Source: Zestomicrobium sp964482405 (lineage in GTDB: Archaea > Thermoproteota > Thermoprotei_A > Sulfolobales > NBVN01). From it: a DNA stretch of 29,946 nt. Where the stretch lies: NCBI GenBank assembly GCA_964482405.1, contig CAYZXH010000017.1, forward strand, positions 1-29,946. The letters are read 5' to 3'. Both the position numbers and the translations under genes were made by a program. The notes below the pieces were generated by a model. It was not told where the DNA came from, ran no database searches, and saw only the letters and a list, made by a program, of their open reading frames with translations. Of this stretch, positions 21,829 to 29,946 are shown one piece after another. Numbering within the stretch: position 1 is the first letter of the stretch; the number at the start of each line of letters is the position of its first letter.

Positions 21829-23265
21829 ATGTCCTACAAATACTTAATAACCGTTTCCGGTGAAATCCCGCTTAAGTCATGGCGGAGCAGGCCGCGATTT
21901 TATAAAACCTTAATTAAGAATTTGAGTGAGGTTCTTCGGGAATACGGCTCCACAAACTATAGTTTCAAGATCGTTGACGCCAAGATCTTGCTAGAATCTG
22001 ATATAGACGTGTTAGAAGACTTGAGTAAAGTCTTCGGCGTAATGAGGGTGGGTGAGGTTGCTTTAATAAGTTTTAATGACTTAGAAGACCTTGTTAAGAA
22101 GGTGGGTGAGCAGACAGTAAGTCTTGTCACCAACAAAAAATTTGCTGTTAGGGTTAAGAGATTCGGAGCTCACGACTTCACCTCGCTTGATGTGGCTAGG
22201 GAATTAGGCTCTTTCTTAAAACCATACTCTGCCGGCGTAGACCTTGAGAATCCTGATGTTGAAATAATTTTGGAAGTTAGGGGTTCCATAACCTATCTTT
22301 ATAAGAGGTTAGCTGAGGGTGTGGGGGGCCTGCCCATAGGTACTGAAGGACGCGCACTCACTTTGTTTTCGGGCGGGATAGACACGCCCGTAGCCGCCTG
22401 GCTCACAGCTAAGAGAGGTGTCATAGTTGATTTCCTCCATTTCTTCATGGGTTCTCCTAGTGCGTCACGCCTAGCCTTCATGGTGGCTAGGACCCTCACT
22501 AACAACTGGTTCTATGGGCATAACCCAAGGTTTTACTTAATCGACCTAACTCACGCCCTAAACTATATTAGAGTGAATATTAGGCGGGAGTTCAGGCAGG
22601 TGGTTCTAAGAACATTGATGTACTACTTAGCTTCCAAGATAGCTGCGGGGAATTACGACGCGGTGGTGACCGGTGAATCTATCGGTCAAGCATCGAGTCA
22701 AACGTTAGCTAACTTGAGTGCCGCGCAAACAGTGTCCGGCCTGCAACTCCCTATCCTAAGACCTCTAGTGGGTTTCGATAAGGAGGAAATAATTAATATT
22801 GCTAGGAGGATAGGTACCTATGAGATATCGTCTATAGTGGGAGAGCCTTGCTCAATAGCACCCTCCCGTGTCAGGACTAGAGTGACTGTGGAGGAACTAC
22901 GCGACGAGTTTGTGAAGCTTCCTGAAGACCTGATAACCAAGACTTTAAGTACTCTCAAGAGCCTTGAAGTCCGAACCTCCAGTCTTGAGGACGTGATACC
23001 TGATAAGAGCGTGGTCGTTGATTACATACCTGAAGACGCGGTGGTTGTGGATCTACGTGATCTAGACTCATATCTTGAGTGGCACTACCCAGGAGCTCTG
23101 CATTACGAGAGCGTTAACCTGGAAGATCTGAGGGATAAAACGTTGGTTCTTTACTGTGATAGAGGGAACAGAAGCTACTTAGAAGCCTTAAAACTGCGTG
23201 AGAAAGGCTTTAAAGCATACTCATTCCTCAACGGGGCTGAAGGACTTAGGAGGAACTTGACGTAG
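21829..23265 (+). CDS. thiI: tRNA 4-thiouridine synthetase ThiI with rhodanese domain
   Basis: 478 residues in the full three-part layout: an N-terminal ferredoxin-like plus THUMP region (about 1-165), a PP-loop ATP pyrophosphatase domain with SGGIDTPVA at 181-189 and Cys341 in GEPCSIAPS, and a C-terminal rhodanese domain with catalytic Cys443 in LYCDRGNRS. The enzyme adenylates U8 of tRNA and transfers persulfide sulfur to make s4U. The rhodanese domain, present in E. coli, is missing in many archaeal ThiI proteins, so here sulfur relay is internal. AGGAGTGA precedes ATG 21829. It is 26 bases after pyrB and its 3' end overlaps the convergent phosphatase gene by 45 bases. Confidence 0.93.
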   Translation: MSYKYLITVSGEIPLKSWRSRPRFYKTLIKNLSEVLREYGSTNYSFKIVDAKILLESDIDVLEDLSKVFGVMRVGEVALISFNDLEDLVKKVGEQTVSLVTNKKFAVRVKRFGAHDFTSLDVARELGSFLKPYSAGVDLENPDVEIILEVRGSITYLYKRLAEGVGGLPIGTEGRALTLFSGGIDTPVAAWLTAKRGVIVDFLHFFMGSPSASRLAFMVARTLTNNWFYGHNPRFYLIDLTHALNYIRVNIRREFRQVVLRTLMYYLASKIAAGNYDAVVTGESIGQASSQTLANLSAAQTVSGLQLPILRPLVGFDKEEIINIARRIGTYEISSIVGEPCSIAPSRVRTRVTVEELRDEFVKLPEDLITKTLSTLKSLEVRTSSLEDVIPDKSVVVDYIPEDAVVVDLRDLDSYLEWHYPGALHYESVNLEDLRDKTLVLYCDRGNRSYLEALKLREKGFKAYSFLNGAEGLRRNLT

Positions 23266-24210
23266 CCCGAGAAACTTTGCTCTAATATTTAGGAAGCCCA
23301 ACGCCACAGTCTTAACACTGCAGTTAAGACTCTCACACATCTTAGCGATTACCTCCTCCACACGCTTCTTAATCACGCTACATGAAGACATTAAATCAGC
23401 ACTGCAATAAAGAACGGACTCTACTAAATTATTTTCCCTAACCTTTATTTCTAAGTCTTCAACACACTGGTTTCTTAGCTCGTCGACGGCCATGATTAGC
23501 TCAATATATGTCTTAAGTATGTCTGTGTTCACGTGCTGACGCGCATCACCCATTACCGGGAGATTTAAGGGTTTGCACTCCTCGTTAAGTGATTTCATGT
23601 ATTGATTGAGGCTGATGAGGAGTTCTTGGATGAGGAGGTCTTGAGAGGTCCTAGTAAGTGATGATAAGACATCTGAATTTTTGAGACCTATTTGCAGCAT
23701 TTTAGATACATGATCTCTTGCCTGCTTATATAGACACTTAAATAATCCTGAGACCTCGGCAGGATTCAAGTATCTCAACATAGTCTCATAAGCCTTCAAC
23801 ACGGAAAGTTGCTCAATAGATTCTAAGGATCCTTCTCTAAGCTTCCTTACCCGATCTACTGACTCAACCCAGCTCTTCCCGTATCTACGGATAAGGTATG
23901 CAGCGGCTACTGTTGCTGATCTCCCGTACCCCCTAGCACAATGGACATATACCCTACCGCCAGAATTCACCTTATCTAAAACCCACTCAACTATAAACAC
24001 TAAGTCGAGTAATGGTGGGGACCTAAAATCAGGAACCGGGACCTCCAATACCTCAACACCGAAGCTTCTCAGTAAACCCACATCATACTTAACCTCGTGA
24101 GGGAATGTTAAGACTACCACATGCGTGTATTCCCTGCTTAACGCACTCAACTCACTATTATCTGGGGAGGGTCCAAAGAAAAACTCCCTATCTAAAACCA
24201 CTACCTTCAC
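23221..24210 (-). CDS. Dual-specificity/Tyr protein phosphatase with extra C-terminal helical domain
   Basis: 329 residues. The first 150 form a cysteine phosphatase: general acid Asp61 in VPVPDFRSPP and the P-loop HCARGYGRS with Cys91 and Arg97. The C-terminal 175 residues (about 155-329) are helical, contain several Cys (KCLY, EECK, QCVE, YCSADLMSSCS, MCESLNCS), and match no family I recognise. The enzyme probably dephosphorylates Tyr or Ser/Thr proteins, or a phosphorylated metabolite. GTG 24210 has a GGTGATGA motif. It follows AmrS by 24 bases on the same strand, so the two form an operon. Its 3' end overlaps thiI by 45 bases on the opposite strand. Confidence 0.8.
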   Translation of the reverse strand: MKVVVLDREFFFGPSPDNSELSALSREYTHVVVLTFPHEVKYDVGLLRSFGVEVLEVPVPDFRSPPLLDLVFIVEWVLDKVNSGGRVYVHCARGYGRSATVAAAYLIRRYGKSWVESVDRVRKLREGSLESIEQLSVLKAYETMLRYLNPAEVSGLFKCLYKQARDHVSKMLQIGLKNSDVLSSLTRTSQDLLIQELLISLNQYMKSLNEECKPLNLPVMGDARQHVNTDILKTYIELIMAVDELRNQCVEDLEIKVRENNLVESVLYCSADLMSSCSVIKKRVEEVIAKMCESLNCSVKTVALGFLNIRAKFLGLRQVPPKSFSPVEE

Positions 24211-24234
24211 TACTCATCACCTAATTCACTACAT

Positions 24235-25263
24235 CTACTTGTCCCTTACGTAGACACCCCTGATAGGTATTTTGTTATTGCACCTAGGGCATTTATAGTT
24301 GCCTCCTTCTCTTAATAAGTTGAAGTCAATTACTCGGTAATTGTAGCGTGTTATGAGGGTCTTACCGCATCTAGGGCATTTAGTTGACTCAAGTTCCGGG
24401 ATCCCTACGTTACCCACGTAGACGTATTCTATCCCCTTCTCCTTAGCTTTATCATGTATCTCTAGTAGTTTCTTCAGAGGCGTGCTCTCTTCCCTCCACT
24501 TATGTGCTGGGTAGTACCTGTTTATGTGTAGGGGGACTTCAGGTCCTAGCTCATTCACGTGTTCATTTAGGATCCAATCCACGCACTCATCGCTATCATT
24601 AGTTTTAGTGACTACTAGGTAAACCATCTCCACATGTCCTCCAGCGTCAATAACTAATTTCGCGTTCCTGAAGACCTTATTATGATCTATGTCAGGTAAT
24701 GCTCTACTCATACTAGGACACCCCTTAATGTCTATACTCCATCCATCAAACCCGACCCTCACAAGCTCGTTTAGTGCTTCTATGCTTTGATATCCATTAG
24801 TCACTATCGTTAGGTAGAGACCCTCACGCTTAGCTAACGTAGCTACGTCTATCAAGTACTCATAGTTAATCGTTGGTTCGTTGAAACTTGCTGAAAGACC
24901 TTCATCACCTAAAGACTTAGCTAACCTAACTAGGTACGCAGGCTCTATCAAGGGCTCATCGCCGGGGTGTCTGAAACTCAGGAAGTGGTTTTGACACCAA
25001 GGACAGTAAAAATTACAACCGAAACCGGAGAACGTTAAGGCTGTGCTGTTAGGCCAGTAATGAAAGAGAGGTTTTATCTCTATCGGTCTGCTCTCAACAG
25101 CACTTAATTTCCCATACCCTACCGAGTAAAGCTTACCGTTTAAGTTGATGTAATTCCCGCAAAGACCTTTCATGTTTTTCTTCAGAGAGCATCTCCTCTC
25201 ACACACTAAGCACGTGACTGACTCCCCGTTACCGAGTAACTTATATAACCTACCCTCAATCAT
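24235..25263 (-). CDS. amrS: AmrS-type radical SAM protein
   Basis: 342 residues. The radical SAM cluster motif is GCNFYCPWC with Cys83, Cys87 and Cys90. The N-terminal CLVCERRCSLKKNMKGLCGN (18-37) cysteine region and PflA-like core are typical of the AmmeMemoRadiSam radical SAM subunit (COG1180). A C-terminal zinc ribbon (CPRCGKTL ... CPRCNNK, about 296-330) is an addition. The usual partners, the Memo-like protein and AMMECR1-like protein, are not in the window. The reaction of this system is unsettled. It heads a minus-strand operon with the phosphatase and is divergent from the DUF2148 gene. Confidence 0.85.
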   Translation of the reverse strand: MIEGRLYKLLGNGESVTCLVCERRCSLKKNMKGLCGNYINLNGKLYSVGYGKLSAVESRPIEIKPLFHYWPNSTALTFSGFGCNFYCPWCQNHFLSFRHPGDEPLIEPAYLVRLAKSLGDEGLSASFNEPTINYEYLIDVATLAKREGLYLTIVTNGYQSIEALNELVRVGFDGWSIDIKGCPSMSRALPDIDHNKVFRNAKLVIDAGGHVEMVYLVVTKTNDSDECVDWILNEHVNELGPEVPLHINRYYPAHKWREESTPLKKLLEIHDKAKEKGIEYVYVGNVGIPELESTKCPRCGKTLITRYNYRVIDFNLLREGGNYKCPRCNNKIPIRGVYVRDK

Positions 25264-25419
25264 GGTACCGAATCACTACTTCCAACAAGAAGGATTATTA
25301 GGAGCTTATTAACGACTCAATAGGCTGAACCAAGGCATCATGATATGTGTGGTTGTGTGAATATTAGTTGATCAAGCTTTTAAATTTTTTAAGTCTTTCT
25401 TAAATATTGGTGTCTTGTG
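25264..25419. promoter_or_regulatory. Divergent promoter region, AmrS / DUF2148
   Basis: 156 bases. The plus strand carries TTTTAAATTTTTTAAG (about 25377-25392) as TATA-like sequence and GGTG (25409-25412). The minus strand carries TTAATAAG (about 25294-25301). No convincing RNA gene or operator was seen. Confidence 0.4.
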
Positions 25420-25929
25420 ATGATTGAGTTTGAGGAGTCTTTGAGGGAGGGGGTTCTTGAAGTCGCTAAGATGATGGCGCTCTCCGCTAAGACGGCCCCT
25501 AAAGCTAGGGGTATAGATAATATTGAAGTCAAGATCCTTAATACTAGGGAGGAGCTAGAGTTACTGGCTAGTAAGATGGAGGAGCTTTCAAAAGAATTCG
25601 GGGACTTTTTCCTCAGAGACGCGCAGAATGTGAGAAACAGTATTGCGGTGGTCTTAATAGGCGGTAAGATCATAGACCTAGGACTTAAGAATCTTAGAAG
25701 TTGGAAGATCGACGTTAGTGTAGTATGTTCCTTGGTGAACTTAGGTATAGCGGTGGGATCCGCTGTCAAGACCGCGTCACTCCATAACGTAGATAATAGA
25801 GTAATGTTCACTGCCGGGGTGGCAGCACAGGAACTAGGCTTGATTAAAGCTGATTACGTTTTCGGAATACCTCTCTCAGCCACATCTAAGAACATCTACT
25901 TTGATAGGAGATGGCCGCCGGCTAAGTAA
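25420..25929 (+). CDS. DUF2148-family protein with reduced ferredoxin Cys cluster
   Basis: 169 residues. The N-terminal AKTAPKARGIDNIEVKIL and the C-terminal NLGIAVGSAVKTASLHNVDNRVMFTAG...GIPLSATSKNIYFDR are characteristic of DUF2148 (COG4739), proteins with a ferredoxin-like Cys cluster. That cluster normally lies just before NLGIA. Here the matching stretch, GLKNLRSWKIDVSVVCSLV, keeps only one Cys, so iron-sulfur binding as in relatives seems lost. Function of the family is unknown. ATG 25420 is preferred, 7 bases after GGTG; GTG at 25417 is in frame but closer than usual. It precedes the permease by 26 bases, so the two are probably an operon. Confidence 0.75.
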   Translation: MIEFEESLREGVLEVAKMMALSAKTAPKARGIDNIEVKILNTREELELLASKMEELSKEFGDFFLRDAQNVRNSIAVVLIGGKIIDLGLKNLRSWKIDVSVVCSLVNLGIAVGSAVKTASLHNVDNRVMFTAGVAAQELGLIKADYVFGIPLSATSKNIYFDRRWPPAK

Positions 25930-25955
25930 AGATTAAGTAGAAGGTGTTTCAATAA

Positions 25956-27473
25956 ATGAAGCTTGTTTTAAAGGTGTTTCTACTAGCTATCACATTATTC
26001 CTTGCCTCATACTTATTCACGAGCTTGTTCACAGTACCGCGCACGATGTTAGGGAACGAAGTAATTAAGTTTTGGTGCAGTATAAGAGGTAACTACACTT
26101 TAACCACGTGTGAGGAAATGCTGAATTACTCAAACACCTATCATCAAGTCTTATCACTCAGTCTCTTCTTGTTAGTTGTGGGTCTCACCTTAATCTCTAC
26201 GAAGTTAAGGTACTCCGCAGCATTCCTCTCAATCGCTTTACTAGTTTTCGCTGGCGTTGTCCCACCGCAGGAATTAATATCGGGTGTTGAGTGGAGACTT
26301 ATCCTCTTCTTAATAGGTAGCATGACCTTCGCTTACATACTACGTAAGTTAAGGGTATTTGAGCATATAGCGATTAAGATCCTGGGTTTGAGTGCTGGCT
26401 CACCCTATCTCCTAATAATACTCTTATCTCTCTTCGCTTGGTTTCTAGCTCTAGCAGTCGATGAAGTGACTAGCATAGTCTACGTGATAATGTTGATTCT
26501 CGACATAAGGAAAATAACTAGGTATGATGTGAGACCCTTAATAATACTTGCTGTCCTCGCCACTAACACTGGAAGTATGGCGTTACCAGTGGGTAACCCT
26601 ATAGGCATATACGTATCTTACGAAGCACAATTAACCGTTAGCGAATTCCTCCGCAAAGCACTCCCCCTCTCATTTATTACCCTACTAGCTATGGTCTCAA
26701 TCACTTACCCCCTACTTAGGAATTACCTGAAGCAACTTTCTTTAAAATTACGTAGAGAGGATATAGAGGCTATGAGAACCAGGCTATACGCTGACCTAAC
26801 CTTACAAGAACGTAGAGTTATTAGATTTGGTAGCATTCTGCTCATCGGTTTCTTAATAGTGATATCTTTAAACGGTCCCCTCTCCGAACTAATAACGCTG
26901 ATAGGAGGCTCCTACGTAGATCCTCACTCACTACTCTCTTTCACACCTTACATATTCATAGTTCTATCGTTAACTCACGTGAGAGCGGAAGAACTAGAGA
27001 TCTTCATAACTAGAGGTGTTGAGTGGCCCTCCATATTATTCTTCATAGCGTTATTCATGTTAGGTCATTCACTGCTTTGGAGTGGCGCAGCGTCTAAGAT
27101 TGCTTACTTAAGCCTCTCAGTAGTTGCTAGCGGTTCTAGCATAAATTACGGCTTCCTAAACACGATCTTCTTACTTTTAGCAACGATACTTAGCTCCGTA
27201 CTCGACAACCTATCCGTCATAGTAGCGATGACTCCGGTAGCTAAGATAGTGAGTGGTCTCACAAATTCTAAGTCTGTGTTCTGGACACTCCTTTACGGGG
27301 GTACCTTAGGCGGTAATTACACGCCAATAGGCTCTACAGCTAACATAGTAACTCTCGGTATATGTGATAAAGCTAGGATACACCTGAATTGGTCTTACTG
27401 GCTCAAAATAGCTTTCTTAACAACAACGTTACAGGTAATCATATCCTTACTGTGGCTATACCTAACCTTCTAA
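25956..27473 (+). CDS. SLC13/ArsB/NhaD-like permease
   Basis: 505-residue polytopic membrane protein with about 12 hydrophobic segments. The duplicated core is visible: AVDEVTSIVYVIM with LATNTGSMALPVGNPIGIY in the first half, and LDNLSVIVAMTPV with GGTLGGNYTPIGSTANIV in the second. These are the substrate/sodium-binding loops of the ion transporter superfamily that includes ArsB, NhaD and dicarboxylate carriers. The substrate is uncertain. The extracytoplasmic loop between the first two helices (about 30-65) holds two Cys. ATG 25956 has AAGGTG about 9 bases upstream. It is convergent with glmS and follows the DUF2148 gene. Confidence 0.8.
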   Translation: MKLVLKVFLLAITLFLASYLFTSLFTVPRTMLGNEVIKFWCSIRGNYTLTTCEEMLNYSNTYHQVLSLSLFLLVVGLTLISTKLRYSAAFLSIALLVFAGVVPPQELISGVEWRLILFLIGSMTFAYILRKLRVFEHIAIKILGLSAGSPYLLIILLSLFAWFLALAVDEVTSIVYVIMLILDIRKITRYDVRPLIILAVLATNTGSMALPVGNPIGIYVSYEAQLTVSEFLRKALPLSFITLLAMVSITYPLLRNYLKQLSLKLRREDIEAMRTRLYADLTLQERRVIRFGSILLIGFLIVISLNGPLSELITLIGGSYVDPHSLLSFTPYIFIVLSLTHVRAEELEIFITRGVEWPSILFFIALFMLGHSLLWSGAASKIAYLSLSVVASGSSINYGFLNTIFLLLATILSSVLDNLSVIVAMTPVAKIVSGLTNSKSVFWTLLYGGTLGGNYTPIGSTANIVTLGICDKARIHLNWSYWLKIAFLTTTLQVIISLLWLYLTF

Positions 27474-27541
27474 CAGGTTAGAACATCACCGGAATTCTTC
27501 GAAAGAAGCTGAACGTTGAGAAAACAGTACAGTGCCGTGTT

Positions 27542-29353
27542 TTAGGTTGTCAAGGCCTTAACGAGTCCTGGAGGCGTGTCTATAGGTCTTCCAAGCTTGC
27601 TTCCCAGTCTATAAGACAGTAGTTGTAGGGCTACTGCTGTCGCGATAGGCGATATTATTTTGTTGACGCGCGGCACCATTATTAAGTCTCCGATGCCTTC
27701 CTCATCAGACGTTATGGTGATTACCTTAGCTTCCTTAGATAAAGCTTCCTTAGCTACCTTATTATAAAGATCCAGCGCGGACTCCTCAACAGGTTTTATG
27801 AGTATTATTGGGTAGCCTTCCCTGACTAAGACCATGGGTCCGTGCCTGACTTCCCCAAGTTGCAGTCCCTCAGCATGTACTAAGGCCGTTTCCTTAAGTT
27901 TGAGCGCTCCTTCAAGAGCTATAGGATAGTTTATGCCACTACTAGATACGTAGAGGCTCTCCCAACCCACTAGCTCGTCCGCAATCATAGAAACGTTATT
28001 ATCGATTGCGGGCAACCTGCTTGATAAGTCTCTAGCGAAGTTTCTCAGCTTATCGTATAGGTTGTCTAAGTCACTCTTCTCAGCTAAGCCCGTGTGTAGC
28101 CCCGTGTATACAGCGAGTATAGCTGAAGTAGCAAGGGTTGAGGTGAATGTCTTCGTTGCTGGCACAGCCATCTCAGGACCTGCACCGACAGGTAGGTACA
28201 CGTTAGACTCTAGCGAGAGTCTTGAGCCAACCACGTTAGTAATCCCCACCACAACAGCCCCCCTCTGCTTAGCTAGCCTAACACTCTTGATGACGTCACT
28301 TGTCTCACCGCTCTGACTTATAGCTATGATGACGGTTCCCGTGGATACGTTGTCTAACGCGTAGTACGGGAACTCGGCAGCACTTATCACGTTGACAGGT
28401 ATGTCCGAGAACTCACTGAAGTAGTAGGCAGACACCAGGCCGGCGTGTAAGCTGGTACCAGTACCTATCACGTAAACGTTTTTAGCTCCGTAAATTATCA
28501 TTGAGGCTAGCCTAAGGTACTTATCCATCAGAGTATACGTGGTTTTCATTAGAGCTTCCGGGATTTCATAGATTTCTTTCAGCATGTAGTGTGGATATCC
28601 GGCCTTCTCGAAGGTTCCGGGAGGGTACTTAATCCTCTTCTGTATAAACTCCCTAACCTCACTCAACGTTCTTACGTCAAGAACCCTCACGCCCTCAACC
28701 CCTACTTCAGCTAAGGTATCATCCCCTAACACGAGAGCGTCTTCAGAAAGACCGTAGAGACTCGGCATATCGCTTGAGACATAATAGCACTCACCTCCCT
28801 TACCGAGCACTATAGACTGCTCGTTATTAACCACGTATATCTTATTACTACCCTCAATCAACAAAGCTATAGAGTAGATACCTCTCAACTCCCTCACACT
28901 TCTAGCAATCGCTTCTAGGAGATCAATACCCTCCCTCATGAAGTCTTCTATCAGGTGTGCGAAGACTTCCGTGTCAGTTCTGGAAGTAAATACGTGACCC
29001 TTCCTCTCCAATCTCTCCCTAAACTCCTCGAAGTTTTCTATGACTCCGTCGCCCACGACGGCTATCTTACCCCCACAGTCAGTTAATGGGTGGGTATTTT
29101 CGTAAACAGGCCTGCCCCTGCTGGCATATCTTACATGACCTAACGCTACGTTCGACGGAACGTTATCTAAGTCAATATCTTTAGATGCTTCGTTGAGTGG
29201 TTTAGGGGATTTACGTATTATTATCTCACCTTTCTTACCTAGGTAAGCAAGTCCAGTCCCGTCATAACCCCTGTACATCAACCTCCTCAGCCCCTCCTTA
29301 ATCACACCGGCAGGCACTTGAGAAGCACATACCGCGCCGAAAATCCCGCCCAC
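27542..29353 (-). CDS. glmS: GlmS-type glucosamine-6-phosphate synthase with defective glutaminase site
   Basis: 603 residues in GlmS layout: an N-terminal class II glutaminase domain (about 1-230), then two SIS isomerase domains. The isomerase half is intact: GTGTSLHAG, SQSGETSDV, GPEMAVPATKTFTSTLA, EGALKLKETALVHAEG and a final VKALTT with the catalytic Lys. The glutaminase half is damaged. Normally the protein starts Met-Cys-Gly-Ile, the Cys being the nucleophile; here it starts Met-Gly-Gly-Ile. The oxyanion-hole HNG is GDG. HVRYAS replaces HTRWAT. GTG 29353 is the only start, since no other start codon lies between it and an in-frame TGA upstream. It probably uses free ammonia or another ammonia donor to make glucosamine 6-phosphate for glycans. 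It sits 24 bases after the YbaK-like gene. Confidence 0.9.
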   Translation of the reverse strand: MGGIFGAVCASQVPAGVIKEGLRRLMYRGYDGTGLAYLGKKGEIIIRKSPKPLNEASKDIDLDNVPSNVALGHVRYASRGRPVYENTHPLTDCGGKIAVVGDGVIENFEEFRERLERKGHVFTSRTDTEVFAHLIEDFMREGIDLLEAIARSVRELRGIYSIALLIEGSNKIYVVNNEQSIVLGKGGECYYVSSDMPSLYGLSEDALVLGDDTLAEVGVEGVRVLDVRTLSEVREFIQKRIKYPPGTFEKAGYPHYMLKEIYEIPEALMKTTYTLMDKYLRLASMIIYGAKNVYVIGTGTSLHAGLVSAYYFSEFSDIPVNVISAAEFPYYALDNVSTGTVIIAISQSGETSDVIKSVRLAKQRGAVVVGITNVVGSRLSLESNVYLPVGAGPEMAVPATKTFTSTLATSAILAVYTGLHTGLAEKSDLDNLYDKLRNFARDLSSRLPAIDNNVSMIADELVGWESLYVSSSGINYPIALEGALKLKETALVHAEGLQLGEVRHGPMVLVREGYPIILIKPVEESALDLYNKVAKEALSKEAKVITITSDEEGIGDLIMVPRVNKIISPIATAVALQLLSYRLGSKLGRPIDTPPGLVKALTT

Positions 29354-29377
29354 GCGATCACCCCAAGACCTAATGAC

Positions 29378-29851
29378 TCACTCAGTAATATCATTAATTA
29401 CCGCTTTAGTAAGCTTAACCAGGTCCTCTGTCCTCAACTCTATCAAGGTATGCGTACTACCACCCCCGCCCACCACCCTTTCATGTTTCAGAACGTCTTT
29501 ATCCATATACGTCATCAGTCCGTGCCCGACCGGCGGTAAAGCACCCACAGAATATCCCGTGATCTTCTCCACCTCCCTAGCTTTAGCCATCCGCACCCTA
29601 CTACCAACTACGGCAGAGAACTTACTCAAGTCAAGTTTCTTATCACCGGGAATAATCACTATTAATGGTTCACCACTCTCACTAATCACTACCAAAGTCT
29701 TAATTATCCTCTCCGGGCTAGTGCCTAACTGCTTAGTCGCAGCCTCCACAGTCGCAGTATGTTCAGGAAACTCGTGAAAACAGTGCCAGACACCCTCACT
29801 CTCGAGAAGTACCCTCAAAAACTCCTTATCACGCCGCTGAAACACCAACAT
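29378..29851 (-). CDS. YbaK/ProX-type aminoacyl-tRNA deacylase
   Basis: 157-residue single-domain protein of the YbaK/EbsC (INS) superfamily. It contains EHTATVEAATKQLG (about 30-43), KTLVV (51-55), GDKKLDLSK (about 69-77), ITGYSVGALPPVGHG (about 96-110) and a C-terminal GGGGSTHTLIEL. Members hydrolyse mischarged tRNAs, such as Cys-, Ala- or Ser-tRNA, in trans. The conserved Lys in KTL and Gly in GYSVGALPP fit an active deacylase; specificity is unknown. ATG 29851 follows a GGGG motif very closely (29856-29859). It is the first gene of an operon with glmS. Confidence 0.85.
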   Translation of the reverse strand: MLVFQRRDKEFLRVLLESEGVWHCFHEFPEHTATVEAATKQLGTSPERIIKTLVVISESGEPLIVIIPGDKKLDLSKFSAVVGSRVRMAKAREVEKITGYSVGALPPVGHGLMTYMDKDVLKHERVVGGGGSTHTLIELRTEDLVKLTKAVINDITE

Positions 29852-29946
29852 TCATCCCCAACATAAGATAGGGTGAGACTACTTAAGTGTATTTTTGTAT
29901 TATTAGTGGTTAGATTTATAATGTGTGAAACTTGTGTTTTGTGTGG
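29852..29946. promoter_or_regulatory. Promoter region upstream of the YbaK-like gene, edge of window
   Basis: Contains GGGGATGA on the minus strand just before ATG 29851 and a CTTAAGTAG box at about 29878-29886. On the plus strand TTTATAATG (about 29915-29923) could drive a gene starting beyond the window. No coding region is supported here. Confidence 0.4.

Noticed and set aside
29341..29380. Alternative upstream start that would restore a Cys at the GlmS N terminus
   Set aside because: Reading upstream in frame gives no start codon before an in-frame TGA, and no Met-Cys-Gly-Ile is encoded in any frame there.
29373..29777. Plus-strand frame of 134 codons across the YbaK-like gene
   Set aside because: Opposite strand of a clear YbaK-family gene, with low-complexity Ser/Thr/Pro composition.

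Overview
The window reads as chromosomal DNA of a hyperthermophilic archaeon of the Thermoproteota (Crenarchaeota), most like the Desulfurococcales. Archaeal TATA boxes lie about 26 bases upstream of starts, several genes look leaderless, GTG and TTG starts are common, and Arg is mostly AGA/AGG. The gene set fits too: TldD/TldE, SurE, a DUF2148 protein, ThiI with rhodanese, SAMP-like ubiquitin fold, and a C/D box sRNA. This placement is inference from gene content, not a database match. No rRNA, tRNA, CRISPR array, IS element or phage gene was seen.

Layout. 1-3.9 kb: an ICMT-like membrane methyltransferase, an HD-domain nucleotidase, a probable 47-residue leaderless protein, two ferritin-like paralogues on the minus strand, and a dimethylargininase-like hydrolase. 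3.9-5.7 kb: an NhaC-type antiporter. 5.8-11.1 kb is an envelope-protein region: an anchored beta-propeller protein, a divergent membrane-tethered winged-helix regulator with an 18-bp perfect palindrome between them, a type I membrane protein, a small Trp/Tyr-rich coiled-coil protein, and a secreted helical protein preceded by a 21-bp-period direct repeat. 11.2-13.9 kb: an MBL-fold hydrolase, a DapA/NanA-family aldolase and SurE. 13.9-19.3 kb: a NifX-like protein, a YdjM-like membrane hydrolase, TldD/TldE, a C/D box sRNA, a MoaD/SAMP-like protein and an MFS-like transporter. 19.4-23.3 kb: a sodium-pump decarboxylase beta subunit, PyrB and ThiI. 23.2-27.5 kb: a dual-specificity phosphatase, AmrS, a Cys-depleted DUF2148 protein and an SLC13/ArsB-type permease. 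27.5-29.9 kb: GlmS with a defective glutaminase site, and a YbaK-type deacylase.

Themes. Three sodium- or anion-linked membrane carriers (NhaC, OadB, SLC13-like) suggest sodium-linked energetics. Several genes touch tRNA: ThiI (4-thiouridine), YbaK (aminoacyl-tRNA proofreading), the sulfur-carrier-like MoaD homologue, and the sRNA. The sRNA's D guide is complementary to the tRNA T-arm and positions C56 for 2'-O-methylation, a job done by the protein Trm56 in most archaea. The most noteworthy observations are this sRNA, the GlmS that lacks its N-terminal nucleophile cysteine, and the palindrome-flanked membrane regulator/propeller pair.
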